DNA from: Methylobacterium aquaticum
GTDB lineage: Bacteria; Pseudomonadota; Alphaproteobacteria; Rhizobiales; Beijerinckiaceae
Direction: 5' to 3'
DNA length: 64,000 bases
Assembly (NCBI RefSeq): GCF_016804325.1
Contig: NZ_CP043627.1
Span: 4,855,001-4,919,000, forward strand
Shown one piece after another: positions 16,258 through 26,937 of this stretch (its first letter is position 1; each line of letters opens with the position of its first letter). Under the pieces are notes generated by a model. The model saw only the letters and a program-made list of their open reading frames with translations, did no database searches and was not told the DNA's origin. The position numbers and the translations under genes are program-made.

Positions 16258-18021
16258 TTACCCCCGGGCGGTGCCGGCGGCGCGCGCGGGCGCCTCGCCC
16301 CCGCCGGAGATCAGGGTGAGCCGCGGGCGCGGCTCGAGGATCGACGCGACCTTGCGCTCCAGGTCCTCGCCGCGGAACGGCTTCTGCACCACCCGGCCCT
16401 CGGTGCCGCCGTCGATCCGGGCAAGCGCGGTGTGGTCGGCATAACCGGTCACGAACAGGATCTGGATCGCCGGCCAGCGGCTGCGGATCACCGTCGCGAC
16501 CTCTGCCCCGTTCATCCCCGGCATCGCGAAGTCGAGCACGGCGAGGTCGACGCACGGATCCGCCTCCAGCGCCTGGATCGCCGCGAGGCCCGAACTCGCC
16601 TCGCGGATCGCGTAGCCGGCCTCGCCGAGGCGCGTCGTGGTGATGTCGCGCACGTCGCCGTCGTCGTCGACGACCAGCACCACCCGCTTGTCGTCCGCGT
16701 CGCGGCTGCGGGCGCAATCGATCTCGGCCGGGCGCACCTCGTGCAGGGTGGCGTCCCCCGCCACGCGCGGCAGGTAGACCCGCACCGAGGTGCCCTCGCC
16801 CGGCACGGTCACGATGCGCACGCCGCCGCCGGACTGCTTGGCGAAGCCGTAGACCTGGGCGAGGCCGAGCCCGGAGCCCTTGCCGACCTCCTTGGTGGTG
16901 AAGAACGGCTCGAACACCCGGGCGAGCACCTCGGGCGCGATGCCGGTGCCGGTGTCGCTCACCGCCACCATGGCGTAGTCGCCCGGATTGGGCTCCTCGG
17001 GCCGGGCCGGCTCGGCCGCGAGCGGCACGTTGGCGGTCTCGATGGTCAGGCAGCCGCCGACCGCCATCGCGTCCCGGGCGTTGATCGCGAGGTTGAGGAT
17101 GATGAGCTCGATCTGGGTCGCGTCGACGAGGGCCGGCCACAGATCGGGCTGCAGCGTCATCTCGATGCGGACCGAACCGCCCATCGAGCTCTGCAGCAGG
17201 TCGCGCATCGACGCGACGGTCTGGTTGAGCTGCACCGGCACCGGCGCGAGCTTCTGGCGCCGCGAGAAGGCGAGGAGCTGGGCGGTGAGCCGGGCACCGC
17301 GTTCGGCGGCGCCGCGCATCATGTCGAGGCGGCGCTTCGAGCGCTCGTCCGACACCGCGCGCTCCAGGAACTCGATGTTGCCGGCGATCACCGTCAGCAG
17401 GTTGTTGAAGTCGTGGGCGACGCCGCTGGTGAGCTGGCCCACCGCCTCGAGGCGCTGGGCCTGGCGAAGCGCGCCCTCGACCCGCTCGCGCTCGCCGATC
17501 TGGTGCTGCAACGCGGCGTTCGTCTCGGCGAGCTCCCGCGTCCGTTCGGCGACGCGCTGCTCGAGGGATTCGTTGAGGTCGCGCAGGGCCTGCTCGGCCT
17601 CCCGGCGCAGAACGTGGGCGCGCGCCTCCGCGATGGCGCGCAGGATGACCCGCGGCAGCCGGTCGAGGCGCTGCTTGGTCACGTAGTCGGTGGCGCCGTG
17701 CTTCAGCGCCTCGACCGCCACGTCCTCCCCGAGCGTGCCGGAGACGAACACGAACGGAGTTTCGGGGCAGGCCTTGCGGGCCGCGGCGAGCGCGCTCATG
17801 CCGTCGAAGGCGGGCAGCACGTAATCGGCCAGGATGATGTCGTGGCAGCGTCGTCCCGTCGCCGCCGTGAAGGCGTCGCGGGTGATCACCCGCTCGATCA
17901 CGACCGCGAGGGCCGCATCCTCCAGAACCGCGGTGAGCAGCTCGCTGTCGAGGTCGCTATCCTCGAGGAGCAGGATGCGCACGGGATCTTCGCCGTTCAC
18001 CGGCGCGGACGGCTCACTCAC
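16258..18021 (-). CDS. Hybrid histidine kinase (REC-coiled coil-HisKA-HATPase-REC)
   Basis: 587 residues, cytoplasmic, with no membrane segment. An N-terminal receiver (RILLLEDSDLDSELLTAVLE, phospho-Asp in IILADYVLPAFDG) is followed by a coiled coil at about residues 140-185 (LNESLEQRVAERTRELAETN). The phospho-acceptor His is in GQLTSGVAHDFNNLLTVIAG, the ATPase has N (NLAINARDAM) and G boxes (DTGTGIAPEVL, KGSGLGLAQVYG), and a C-terminal receiver follows (VVLVVDDDGDVRD, Asp in LAVLDFAMPGMNG). Its start overlaps the stop of the Rcp1-like gene by 8 nt, so it is the third gene of the phytochrome operon. It likely relays the light signal through two receivers. The output regulator is not in the window. 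Confidence 0.9.
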   Translation of the reverse strand: MSEPSAPVNGEDPVRILLLEDSDLDSELLTAVLEDAALAVVIERVITRDAFTAATGRRCHDIILADYVLPAFDGMSALAAARKACPETPFVFVSGTLGEDVAVEALKHGATDYVTKQRLDRLPRVILRAIAEARAHVLRREAEQALRDLNESLEQRVAERTRELAETNAALQHQIGERERVEGALRQAQRLEAVGQLTSGVAHDFNNLLTVIAGNIEFLERAVSDERSKRRLDMMRGAAERGARLTAQLLAFSRRQKLAPVPVQLNQTVASMRDLLQSSMGGSVRIEMTLQPDLWPALVDATQIELIILNLAINARDAMAVGGCLTIETANVPLAAEPARPEEPNPGDYAMVAVSDTGTGIAPEVLARVFEPFFTTKEVGKGSGLGLAQVYGFAKQSGGGVRIVTVPGEGTSVRVYLPRVAGDATLHEVRPAEIDCARSRDADDKRVVLVVDDDGDVRDITTTRLGEAGYAIREASSGLAAIQALEADPCVDLAVLDFAMPGMNGAEVATVIRSRWPAIQILFVTGYADHTALARIDGGTEGRVVQKPFRGEDLERKVASILEPRPRLTLISGGGEAPARAAGTARG

Positions 18022-18475
18022 CCGACGCCCAATCGTTCCGATGGGGCGGCGGCTCGTTGAGCACGGCCCAGAACACGCCGAGATCCTGGATCGCCTCGAA
18101 GAACTCCTTGAACCCGACCGGCTTGACCACGAAGGCGTTGACGCCGAGCTCGTAGGAGCGGACGAGGTCGCTCTCCTCCCGCGACGAGGTCAGCATCACG
18201 ATCGGGATCGCCCGCATCCGGGGATCGCCCTTGACCGCCGCCAGCACCTCCAGCCCGTCGACCTTCGGCAGCTTGAGGTCGAGCAGCACCACGGCGGGAT
18301 CCTGGATCGGCCGGTCGGCATGCGGTCCCTGCCGGCGCAGGTATTCCAGGGCCTCGGCTCCGTCGCGGCAGATGACGATCTTGTTCGCCAGCTGGCTCTT
18401 CTCGAGGGCCGCGAGAGTCAGCTCGATGTCGTTGGGGTTGTCCTCGACCAGGAGGATCGGCTTGAGGTCGGCCAT
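18014..18475 (-). CDS. Rcp1-type single-domain response regulator
   Basis: A 153-residue stand-alone receiver. The acidic pocket is in PILLVEDNPNDIELTLAALE, the phospho-Asp in VVLLDLKLPKVDGLEVL, the conserved Thr/Ser in IVMLTSSREESD and Lys in FVVKPVGFKEFF. The long beta4-alpha4 region and C-terminal extension match cyanobacterial Rcp1 and its relatives, which are phosphorylated by bacteriophytochromes. It lies 9 nt after the phytochrome gene and overlaps the hybrid kinase gene, fitting a phosphotransfer step between them. Confidence 0.9.
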   Translation of the reverse strand: MADLKPILLVEDNPNDIELTLAALEKSQLANKIVICRDGAEALEYLRRQGPHADRPIQDPAVVLLDLKLPKVDGLEVLAAVKGDPRMRAIPIVMLTSSREESDLVRSYELGVNAFVVKPVGFKEFFEAIQDLGVFWAVLNEPPPHRNDWASGE

Positions 18476-18484
18476 GGCGCGTCT

Positions 18485-20739
18485 CTAACGGAGGGGGAGC
18501 GTGAAGTGGAAGGTCGCACCCTGCCCGAGGACGCCCTCGGCCCAGACCTGCCCCCCGTGACGCTCGACGATGCGGCGGACATTCGCGAGCCCGATCCCGG
18601 TCCCCTCGAACTCCTCGACCCGGTGAAGGCGCTGGAACACGCCGAACAGCTTGTTAACATAGGACATGTCGAAGCCCACGCCATTGTCGCGGACGCAGAA
18701 AACCGCCTCGCCGTCGCGGTCGGCCTCGCGGACCACCTCGATCACCGCCTCGGGCTGGCCGCGGGTGTACTTGATGGCGTTCGAGAGCAGGTTCTCGATC
18801 ACGAGCCGCATCATCACCGGATCGGCCTGGGCCCGGCCGAGCGGGCCGACCTGCCAGCGGATCGCCCGTTCGAGCGGGATGTCGCGGATCATCTTCCGCC
18901 GCACGTCCTCGACCAGCTGGTTCATGTCGCAGGAGATGCGGTTGAGGGAGTTTCGCCCCATCTGCGAGAAGGTCAGCAGGTTGTCGACGAGAGTGCCGGC
19001 CGAGAACGCCGCCTCGATGATCGTGTCGACGTAGCGCCGGCCGCGGTCCGAGAACTTGTCGCCCTCGCGCGAGCGCAGGAGCTCGGCATAGCCGACGATG
19101 TGGCGGAACGGCGCCCGCAGGTCGTGGCTCACCGAGTAGGAGAACGCCTCCAGCTCCTTGTTCGAGCGCTGCAGCTCCTCGGTCAGGGCCGCCAGCTCCT
19201 CGGCCCGGCGCAGCACGATGCCGAGCACCGCGGCGCGCAGGTCCTTGGCGGTGTCGACCTCCGGCACCGACCAGGGCAGGGAGCGGCCCTGCACGGTCTC
19301 CTTCCAGGTCTCGAAGGACTGGCGCGGATGCAGCCGGTCCGGCCCGCCGGCCGGATCCTTGGAGGTGGATTTCGTCGGGTCGCCGCCCCAGCGCACGGTC
19401 TGGACCACCTCGGGCCGGAACCACAGCACGTAGCTGGCGTATTTCTCCGAGATCGAGATGGCGAGAAGGCCGCTCGCGGTGTCGGCGATGGTGCGGGCCG
19501 GCGGGTATTCCTCGCCGAGCGCATCGGTGGCGTGGACCGCCTCGCCGGCATGCTCGGCCGAGAGCCACTCGTAGACGCCCCGCACCTGCCGCTCGGTCGG
19601 CGTCCGGCCCATCAGGTGGCAGCGCTGGCCGGTGACGATCGCCGCGCCGCCGGCATCGGTGAGGGCCAGCACGTCCTCCGGGTGCTTCAGGAAGCCTTCG
19701 ACGAAGTTCTCCTCCTCCGCCATGAAGGCGAGGAGGCGGGCCTGGATCGCGCCGAGCTTCAGGCGCTGCTCGGACAGCGCGCCGCGCTCCTTGGCGGCGA
19801 GTTGCAGGGCGAAGGTCTGGGTGAGGATGTCGCAGGCGTTGCGGGTCTGCAGCGGCACCCGCCGCGGCGTCTTGTTGTGGCAGGAGATCAGGCCCCACAG
19901 GACGCCCTCGACCAGGATCGAGATCGACATCGACGCCATGGTGCCCATGTTGCGCATGTACTCGACATGGACCGGCGAGACGCTGCGCAGGACGGACTGG
20001 CTCAGGTCGAGGGGGCCCCGGTCGACGGCGTCATGAGCGGCACGATCGGCACCGGCTCGTAGGCCGCGTCCGGGATGATGCGCAGGCGGTTGCGGCGGTA
20101 GAGCTCGCGGGCCTGGGCCGGGATGTCGGAGGCCGGCCAGCGCAGGTCGAGGTAGGAGGGCAGCACGCCGTTGCCGTCCTCCGCCACCACGGTGCCGTTC
20201 CAGTCGCGGTCGAACCGGTAGACCAGGGCGCGGTCGAAGCCGGTGAGCAGACGGATGTCGGCGGCGAGCAGGCCGCACAGATCCTCGACCGTCGCGGCCG
20301 CGTGCAGCGCCTCGATGAAGGCACGCAGGCGCGGATAGAGCGAATCGAGGCTCGCGGCGGCCGCCCCGACCCCCGCGCTCTCCTCGAATTCGAGCACGGT
20401 GAGCGCGCCGGTCCGGTGGGCCGCGAGGTCGTAGGCGCGGGTGCCCGTCCCGGTCTCCAGGGTCAGCGTGCCGAGATAGGCCGCGCCGTCATGGCCGAGC
20501 TCGGCCGACAGGAACCCGGTGATCGCGTCCCCGGCCTCGGGCACGACCGCGTGCAGGGGACGGCCATGGGCCCGGCCGGTCGGGCATCCCGGCAGGTCGG
20601 GCAGGTTGGCGCTGGCCTGGACGACGCGCAGTTCCGGTCCTTCGAGCGCCAGCAGGAAGCCGTGCGGCTGCAGCGTGCCGAGAATGTGGATCGGCTCCTT
20701 GTCGCAGGCCGTGAGTTCCGCCGGTTGCACAGACCGCAT
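18485..20739 (-). pseudogene. bphP: Bacteriophytochrome histidine kinase, frameshifted inside the GAF domain
   Basis: First gene of the light-sensing operon. The ATG at 20739 has GGTAGGA upstream and opens a PAS domain with the biliverdin-binding Cys near residue 11 (LTACDKEPIHILGTLQPHG). The GAF domain has the phytochrome signature (WPASDIPAQARELYRRNRLR, AAYEPVPIVP). The frame then breaks at the GGGGG run at 20011-20015 (plus strand) and ends at 20002. The family resumes at once in the next frame (LDLSQSVLRSVSPVHVEYMR) and runs through a PHY domain, HisKA (AFSYSVSHDLRAPFRHIVGY) and HATPase (RDNGVGFDMSYVNKLFG, GTGIGLANVRRIVERHGG) to 18485. One extra base in the G run gives an intact photoreceptor kinase of about 751 residues. 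No heme oxygenase gene for biliverdin is nearby. Likely a base-call error, otherwise loss of light sensing. Confidence 0.88.
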
Positions 20740-21288
20740 CGTCGTCCTACCCCACCCGCGTGCCCTGCGAACCCGAAGCGATCCCGGCGCCCGCACCTTA
20801 CGGGAAGGCAAGGATTCCCACCAGTGCGGGCGACCCATCCGACGCGACGGACAATTCAGGTTCACAGCCTTCTCCCGTCCGTCGTCGGCCGGCACCCGAT
20901 GCCGATACCGGCGGCATCGTCTTGCCGGGTTTTCCAGGAAATACTCATGAGGATCGATCTTATGGGATAAATATACTATATTGTCGCAGCCGGCGCGACC
21001 ATGCCCATCATGGGCGCGAGCCGGGTGGCATCGTAACGGCGTCAGTTCCCGCCCGGGTCGGAGTGGCGGTCCCAGGCGTGGCCCAATGCGACGGGCGGCC
21101 GCACCCTCACGCGGGCGGATGGCTCGCGATCGGGCCCGCGACGGATGGCCGATGGAGCGCCCCGCCACGCTCTCGCCTGCCGCCGGCGCTCTCCTGGCGC
21201 GGATGGTCCCTCGCGAGATACGGTTGGATCCGCCCGGCATTCTTCAACTATGGAAGGCGCAAAGGCCTATCGCATCGGAGGAGACGTC
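20740..21288. other. Intergenic region between divergent operons
   Basis: About 550 nt separating the phytochrome operon (minus strand) from the CoA-transferase operon (plus strand). The AT-rich patch at 20955-20985 is the likeliest promoter zone. No protein-coding frame with family features, no hairpin of note and no copy of the dispersed repeat was found. Confidence 0.4.
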
Positions 21289-22482
21289 ATGAGCGGGCCG
21301 CTCGCGGGCATTCGCGTCCTGGAACTCGGGCAGCTGATCGCCGCGCCCTTCGCCACCCGCCTGATGGCGGAGTTCGGCGCCGAGGTGATCAAGGTCGAGC
21401 CGCCCGGCGAGGGCGACCCCTTGCGCAAGTGGCGCAAGATGCACGAGGGCACCTCGCTCTGGTGGTACCTGCAGTCGCGCAACAAGAAGTCGATCGCCGT
21501 CAACCTGAAGTCGCCGGAAGGGCTGGCGATCGTCAAGCAGCTCGCCGGGAGCGCCGACGTGGTGGTCGAGAACTTCCGGCCCGGCGGGCTCGAGAAACTC
21601 GGCTTGGGCTGGGACGTGCTCTCGGGCCTCAACCCGAACCTCGTGATGGTCCGCATCTCCGGCTACGGCCAGACCGGGCCCTACCGCGACCGGCCCGGCT
21701 TCGGGGCGATCGGCGAGTCGATGGGGGGCCTGCGCTTCACCACCGGCGACCCGAGCACGCCGCCGGCCCGCGTCGGCGTCAGCATCGGCGACACCCTCGC
21801 CTCGCTCCACGGCGTCATCGGCGCCCTGATGGCGCTCCTGCGGGTCAAGACCGGCCAGGGCGCCGGCCAGGTGATCGACGTCTCGCTCGTCGAGAGCGTG
21901 TTCAACGTCATGGAGAGCCTGGTGCCGGAATACGACCTTTTGGGCGAGGTCCGCACCCGCACCGGCGGCGCTCTGCCGGGCATCACGCCCTCGAACACCT
22001 ATCCGAGCCGGGATGGCGGCTTCGTCGTCGTCGCCGGCAACAGCGACCCGATCTTCCGCCGCCTGATGACCGCGATCGGCCGGCCCGACCTCGCCGAGGA
22101 TCCGGCCTTCCGCAACAACGAGGGCCGCTCGAAACAGGCCGCGATGCTGGACGGCGTCATCGCCGACTGGACGAAGGGCCGCACCGTCGCGGAAGCCCTC
22201 GCGGTGCTCGACGCCGCCGAGGTGCCGGCCGGCCGGATCTACTCGGTGGCCGACATCGTCGCCGACCCGCATTACAACGCCCGCGACATGATCCTGGAGG
22301 CGGACCTGCCCGGCGACACGAAGGTGAAGATGCCCGGCATCGTGCCGAAGCTTTCCGAGACGCCTGGCAGCGTGCGCTGGCAGGGCCCGGCGCTCGGCGC
22401 CCACACCGATTCGGTCCTCGCCGAGCTCGGCTTCGACGAGGCCGGCATCGCCGCCCTGCGCGAGAAGGGAGCCGTCGCGTGA
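21289..22482 (+). CDS. CaiB/BaiF family CoA-transferase
   Basis: A 397-residue family III CoA-transferase. The ATG at 21289 is preceded by CGGAGGAG, which decides the start. The N-terminus (PLAGIRVLELGQLIAAPFAT, then FGAEVIKVEPPGEGDPLRKW) and the motif VVENFRPGGLEKLGLG are diagnostic; the catalytic Asp is expected in the region YDRPGFGAIGES-like (here YRDRPGFGAIGESMGGLRF). It moves CoA between carboxylic acids. It overlaps the HMG-CoA-lyase-like gene by 4 nt, so the likely job is to activate a branched hydroxy-dicarboxylate that the lyase then cleaves. Confidence 0.9.
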   Translation: MSGPLAGIRVLELGQLIAAPFATRLMAEFGAEVIKVEPPGEGDPLRKWRKMHEGTSLWWYLQSRNKKSIAVNLKSPEGLAIVKQLAGSADVVVENFRPGGLEKLGLGWDVLSGLNPNLVMVRISGYGQTGPYRDRPGFGAIGESMGGLRFTTGDPSTPPARVGVSIGDTLASLHGVIGALMALLRVKTGQGAGQVIDVSLVESVFNVMESLVPEYDLLGEVRTRTGGALPGITPSNTYPSRDGGFVVVAGNSDPIFRRLMTAIGRPDLAEDPAFRNNEGRSKQAAMLDGVIADWTKGRTVAEALAVLDAAEVPAGRIYSVADIVADPHYNARDMILEADLPGDTKVKMPGIVPKLSETPGSVRWQGPALGAHTDSVLAELGFDEAGIAALREKGAVA

Positions 22483-23399
22483 GCGGGATCGTCATCCAGG
22501 AGGTCGCGACCCGCGACGGGTTCCAGATCGAGCCGGTCTTCGTGCCGACCGCGGACAAAATCCGGCTGATCGACGCCCTGGCGCAAGCCGGCTTCACCCG
22601 CATCGAAGTCTCGTCCTTCGTCTCGCCGAAGGCGGTGCCGGCCCTCGCCGATGCGGCCGAGGTCTTCGCCGGCATCGCGCGCCGGCCCGGCACCCGCTAC
22701 GTCGCCCTCGTGCCGAACCCGAAGGGCGCCGAGCGGGCGCTGGCCGCGCGGGTCGACGAGATCAACCTCGTCGCCTCGGTGAGCGAGACCCATAACCGCG
22801 CCAACATGGGCATGACGCCGGAGGCCTCGATCCGCGGATTCGCCGCGATCATGGACACGGTGCGCGGGCGGGTCGGCGTCAACGCCACGGTGGCGACCGC
22901 CTTCGGCTGCCCGTTCGAGGGGCTCCAGCCCGAGGACAAGGTGCTGGCCCAGGTCGAGCACTATCTGGACCTCGGCGTCGACGGGGTGACGCTCGCCGAC
23001 ACCACCGGCATGGCCAATCCGCGCCAGGTCGCCCGCCTCGTCGCCCGGGCTCTGCCCCTGGTGGGGTCCGACCGCTTGACCTTGCACTTCCACAACACCC
23101 GCGGCTGCGGCCTCGCCAACGTGCTCGCCGCCTTTGACGCCGGGGCGCGCCGGTTCGACGCCGCGCTCGGGGGCCTCGGCGGCTGCCCCTTCGCCCCCGG
23201 CGCCACCGGCAACATCTGCACCGAGGATCTGGCGAGCATGGCCGAGGAGATGGGCCTGTCGACCGGCCTCGACCTCGACGCGCTCATCGCCCTGTCCCGC
23301 GACCTGCCCCGCCTCGTCGGCCACGACGGGCCGGGCCAGGTCGCCAAGGCCGGCCGGCCCCTCGACCTGCACCCCGCCCCGCCGCTCAAGACGGCCTGA
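22479..23399 (+). CDS. Hydroxymethylglutaryl-CoA lyase-like enzyme
   Basis: 306 residues from a GTG that overlaps the CoA-transferase stop by 4 nt. It is a DRE-TIM metallolyase: the N-terminal catalytic motif is VATRDGFQIEP, substrate contacts lie in SSFVSPKAVPALADA, metal-binding His residues in TLHFHNTRGCGLANVLAAFD, and the HMG-CoA-lyase Cys loop GGLGGCPFAPGATGNICTED is intact. It should cleave HMG-CoA or a related 3-hydroxyacyl-CoA (such as a citramalyl-type CoA) to acetyl-CoA or another acyl-CoA plus a keto acid. With the CoA-transferase it forms a two-gene cassette. The exact substrate is not evident, since leucine catabolism normally does not need a CoA-transferase at this step. Confidence 0.85.
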   Translation: MSGIVIQEVATRDGFQIEPVFVPTADKIRLIDALAQAGFTRIEVSSFVSPKAVPALADAAEVFAGIARRPGTRYVALVPNPKGAERALAARVDEINLVASVSETHNRANMGMTPEASIRGFAAIMDTVRGRVGVNATVATAFGCPFEGLQPEDKVLAQVEHYLDLGVDGVTLADTTGMANPRQVARLVARALPLVGSDRLTLHFHNTRGCGLANVLAAFDAGARRFDAALGGLGGCPFAPGATGNICTEDLASMAEEMGLSTGLDLDALIALSRDLPRLVGHDGPGQVAKAGRPLDLHPAPPLKTA

Positions 23400-23510
23400 C
23401 ACCGGCGCGCGCGCCGCCCATCGGATGCCGGCTCCGTCTCCCCCCCCGATCCTCCATCATGGGTGGCGCGCGCTCACGGCGCTTGGTCGAGGCCCCCGAG
23501 ACTTGCCACG

Positions 23511-23620
23511 CAGACTTGCGTTGGCAGGCCAACGCTTCGTCCGCTTGGGTTGTTGTTTTGTCGCAGATTTTTATCGCAAAACCGGCAGCCACTTTTGCGA
23601 AATCTGCTTAGCCTGCCGGA
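23511..23620 (+). repeat. Dispersed structured repeat, copy A
   Basis: This copy lies in the 23400-23716 gap between the lyase and monooxygenase genes. Its first hairpin is GCGTTGG-CAGG-CCAACGC. The second is a longer two-part hairpin: an outer stem GCAGATTT with AAATCTGC and an inner stem CGCAAAA with TTTTGCG around the loop CCGGCAGCCAC. Related copies lie at 27835-27944 and 33886-33995 in the same orientation. Paired positions change together between copies, which supports a folded RNA or single-stranded DNA. It may be a small RNA, an mRNA leader element or a REP-like mobile palindrome. Confidence 0.8.
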
Positions 23621-23716
23621 AAGGCACCGCGGTCACGCCATGATCGCGGGAGCCGACATCAGGGAGCCGGGCGCCCGCGGACGCCACGGCCTTCCGGTCA
23701 GGGAGACGCCGACGCC

Positions 23717-25339
<1,623 letters not shown>

Positions 25340-25348
25340 AGTACCCTC

Positions 25349-25371
25349 CCCCGCCGGATCGCCCGGCGGGG
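25349..25371 (+). terminator. Terminator-like hairpin after the monooxygenase gene
   Basis: CCCCGCCGG and CCGGCGGGG form a 9-bp stem around a 5-nt loop, 10 nt after the stop codon. The bases after it (GTCTCTC) are pyrimidine-rich but not a U-tract. Beyond it, 25372-25783 holds no convincing gene or repeat. Confidence 0.6.
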
Positions 25372-25783
25372 TCTCTCCGTGACGAAGAGGGTGGAGCGGC
25401 AGAGGCGGCGTAAAGCCTCGGCCATCGTCGGCCGGTCGGACCGCTTGCCGCTCTCCGCCTCGACCACCCCTCGAACGGGGCGCCACCGGCTGCCGTAAAG
25501 ATAATCCGCTACCGCCCTGCCGTGCCTCCACCCCGAGGCCGGGCGCGCCCTGCTTCGCCATGGACGCGCGCAGGCAGGTGAGGGACATGCCTTCGGCCAA
25601 GGACCGTCGCGCTCGTCGCGGTCGAGCCGACATTCGTTGAAAATCTTGCAGCAGGCCCGGCTGCTCGCTGTCATCGGGCGGGTTGCGCGCTGTCATCCAG
25701 CCCGTCGAAAATCCGCGCCGCGCCCCTCGTCCCTCCCAAGATTCCACACGTTGGCCGACACCGCGACGGTGGAGCCCCCGGCC

Positions 25784-26815
25784 ATGAGCAACTCGACGAT
25801 GAAGAACCCGGCGATGACCAATCGCGACATCGTCGTCATCGGCGGCTCCTCCGGGGCGACGGCTCCGCTGAAGACGATCCTCGGCGCCCTGGCGCCGGAC
25901 CTGCCGGCGGCGGTGTTCGTCGTGCTGCACGTGCCCGCCCGCAGCCTCGGCGTGCTGGCGACCGTGACCGCGGCGGCGACCCACCTGCCGGTCCAGGCGG
26001 CGGTCGACGGCATGGCGATCCGGCCCGGCACCGTCACCCTCGGCGTGCCGGATCACCACCTGATCCTGGCGGAGGGCGTGATCCGGCTCGGGCGCGGCCC
26101 GCGCGAGAACATGGCCCGGCCCTCGATCGATCCGCTGTTCCGCTCGGCCGCCGCCGCCTACGGCCCCCGGGTGATCGGCATTCTTCTCAGCGGCTTCCTG
26201 AACGACGGCGCCTCGGGCCTGGAGGCGATCAAGGCCTGCGGCGGGATCACCCTGGTGCAGGACCCCGCCGAGGCGCTGGCCGACGAGATGCCGCGCAGCG
26301 CGCTCGCCGCCCTGGAGGTCGACCTCACGCTTCCCGCGGTGCGGATCGGCGACGTGCTGGCGGACCTGGTGCGTGGCGCGCCCGGGCCGGGCCGGCCGGC
26401 CTCGCCGGAGCTGCGCCTCGAGGTCGACATCGCGGCGGGCGAGCGGATCGACGCCGAGGTGCTGCGCCGCATCGCCGATCCCGCCGCCCTCACCTGCCCG
26501 CAATGCGGCGGCGTGCTCTCGCAGGTGCGCGACGCCAAGCCGTTGCGGTTCCGCTGCCAGGTCGGCCACGCCCTGTCGGCCGAGACGGTCGCCAAGAAGC
26601 AGGAGGGCGCCGTCGACGAGGCGCTGCGGGTCGCCCTGCGGATCGTCGAGGAGCGGGCGGAGCTCGTCCGCCGCATGGCGCGGGACGGACGCGAGGCCGG
26701 CCGCTCGGCCGTCGGCGCGCTGTACGAGGAGCGCGCCGCCGAGTACAGCCGCTACGCCGACACGATCCGCAAGGCCGTGCTCCTCCGGCTGCCGCCGGGC
26801 GACGAGGAGGCGTGA
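25784..26815 (+). CDS. Orphan CheB-type protein-glutamate methylesterase with a Cys-rich tail
   Basis: 343 residues. The ATG at 25784 follows GGTGGA and fits the family N-terminus. The CheB catalytic triad is present: Ser in VVIGGSSGATAPLK, His in FVVLHVPARS and Asp in LSGFLNDGASGLEA. There is no receiver domain, unlike chemotaxis CheB. After about residue 210 comes a C-terminal extension with ALTCPQCGG and RFRCQVGH, a likely zinc ribbon, and a charged helical end. No chemotaxis gene is nearby. Such stand-alone CheB proteins usually sit with CheR-type methyltransferases in non-motility systems. The next gene is a different SAM-fold protein, so the target is unknown. Confidence 0.85.
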   Translation: MSNSTMKNPAMTNRDIVVIGGSSGATAPLKTILGALAPDLPAAVFVVLHVPARSLGVLATVTAAATHLPVQAAVDGMAIRPGTVTLGVPDHHLILAEGVIRLGRGPRENMARPSIDPLFRSAAAAYGPRVIGILLSGFLNDGASGLEAIKACGGITLVQDPAEALADEMPRSALAALEVDLTLPAVRIGDVLADLVRGAPGPGRPASPELRLEVDIAAGERIDAEVLRRIADPAALTCPQCGGVLSQVRDAKPLRFRCQVGHALSAETVAKKQEGAVDEALRVALRIVEERAELVRRMARDGREAGRSAVGALYEERAAEYSRYADTIRKAVLLRLPPGDEEA

Positions 26816-26937
26816 GGGTTCGTCCGGCCCGGTCGCGGGACGGCGACGCGTCAGCCGGCGCCCCCTTGCGAGCGGACCGAACGACACGCGGCGCCTGCCC
26901 CCGTCCGGCGGCGGAAAAGAGACGAGAGACGAGACCG

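Noticed and set aside
20002..21240. A 412-residue protein starting at 21240
   Set aside because: The first 167 residues are translated intergenic sequence. The phytochrome begins at 20739 with a proper ribosome binding site.
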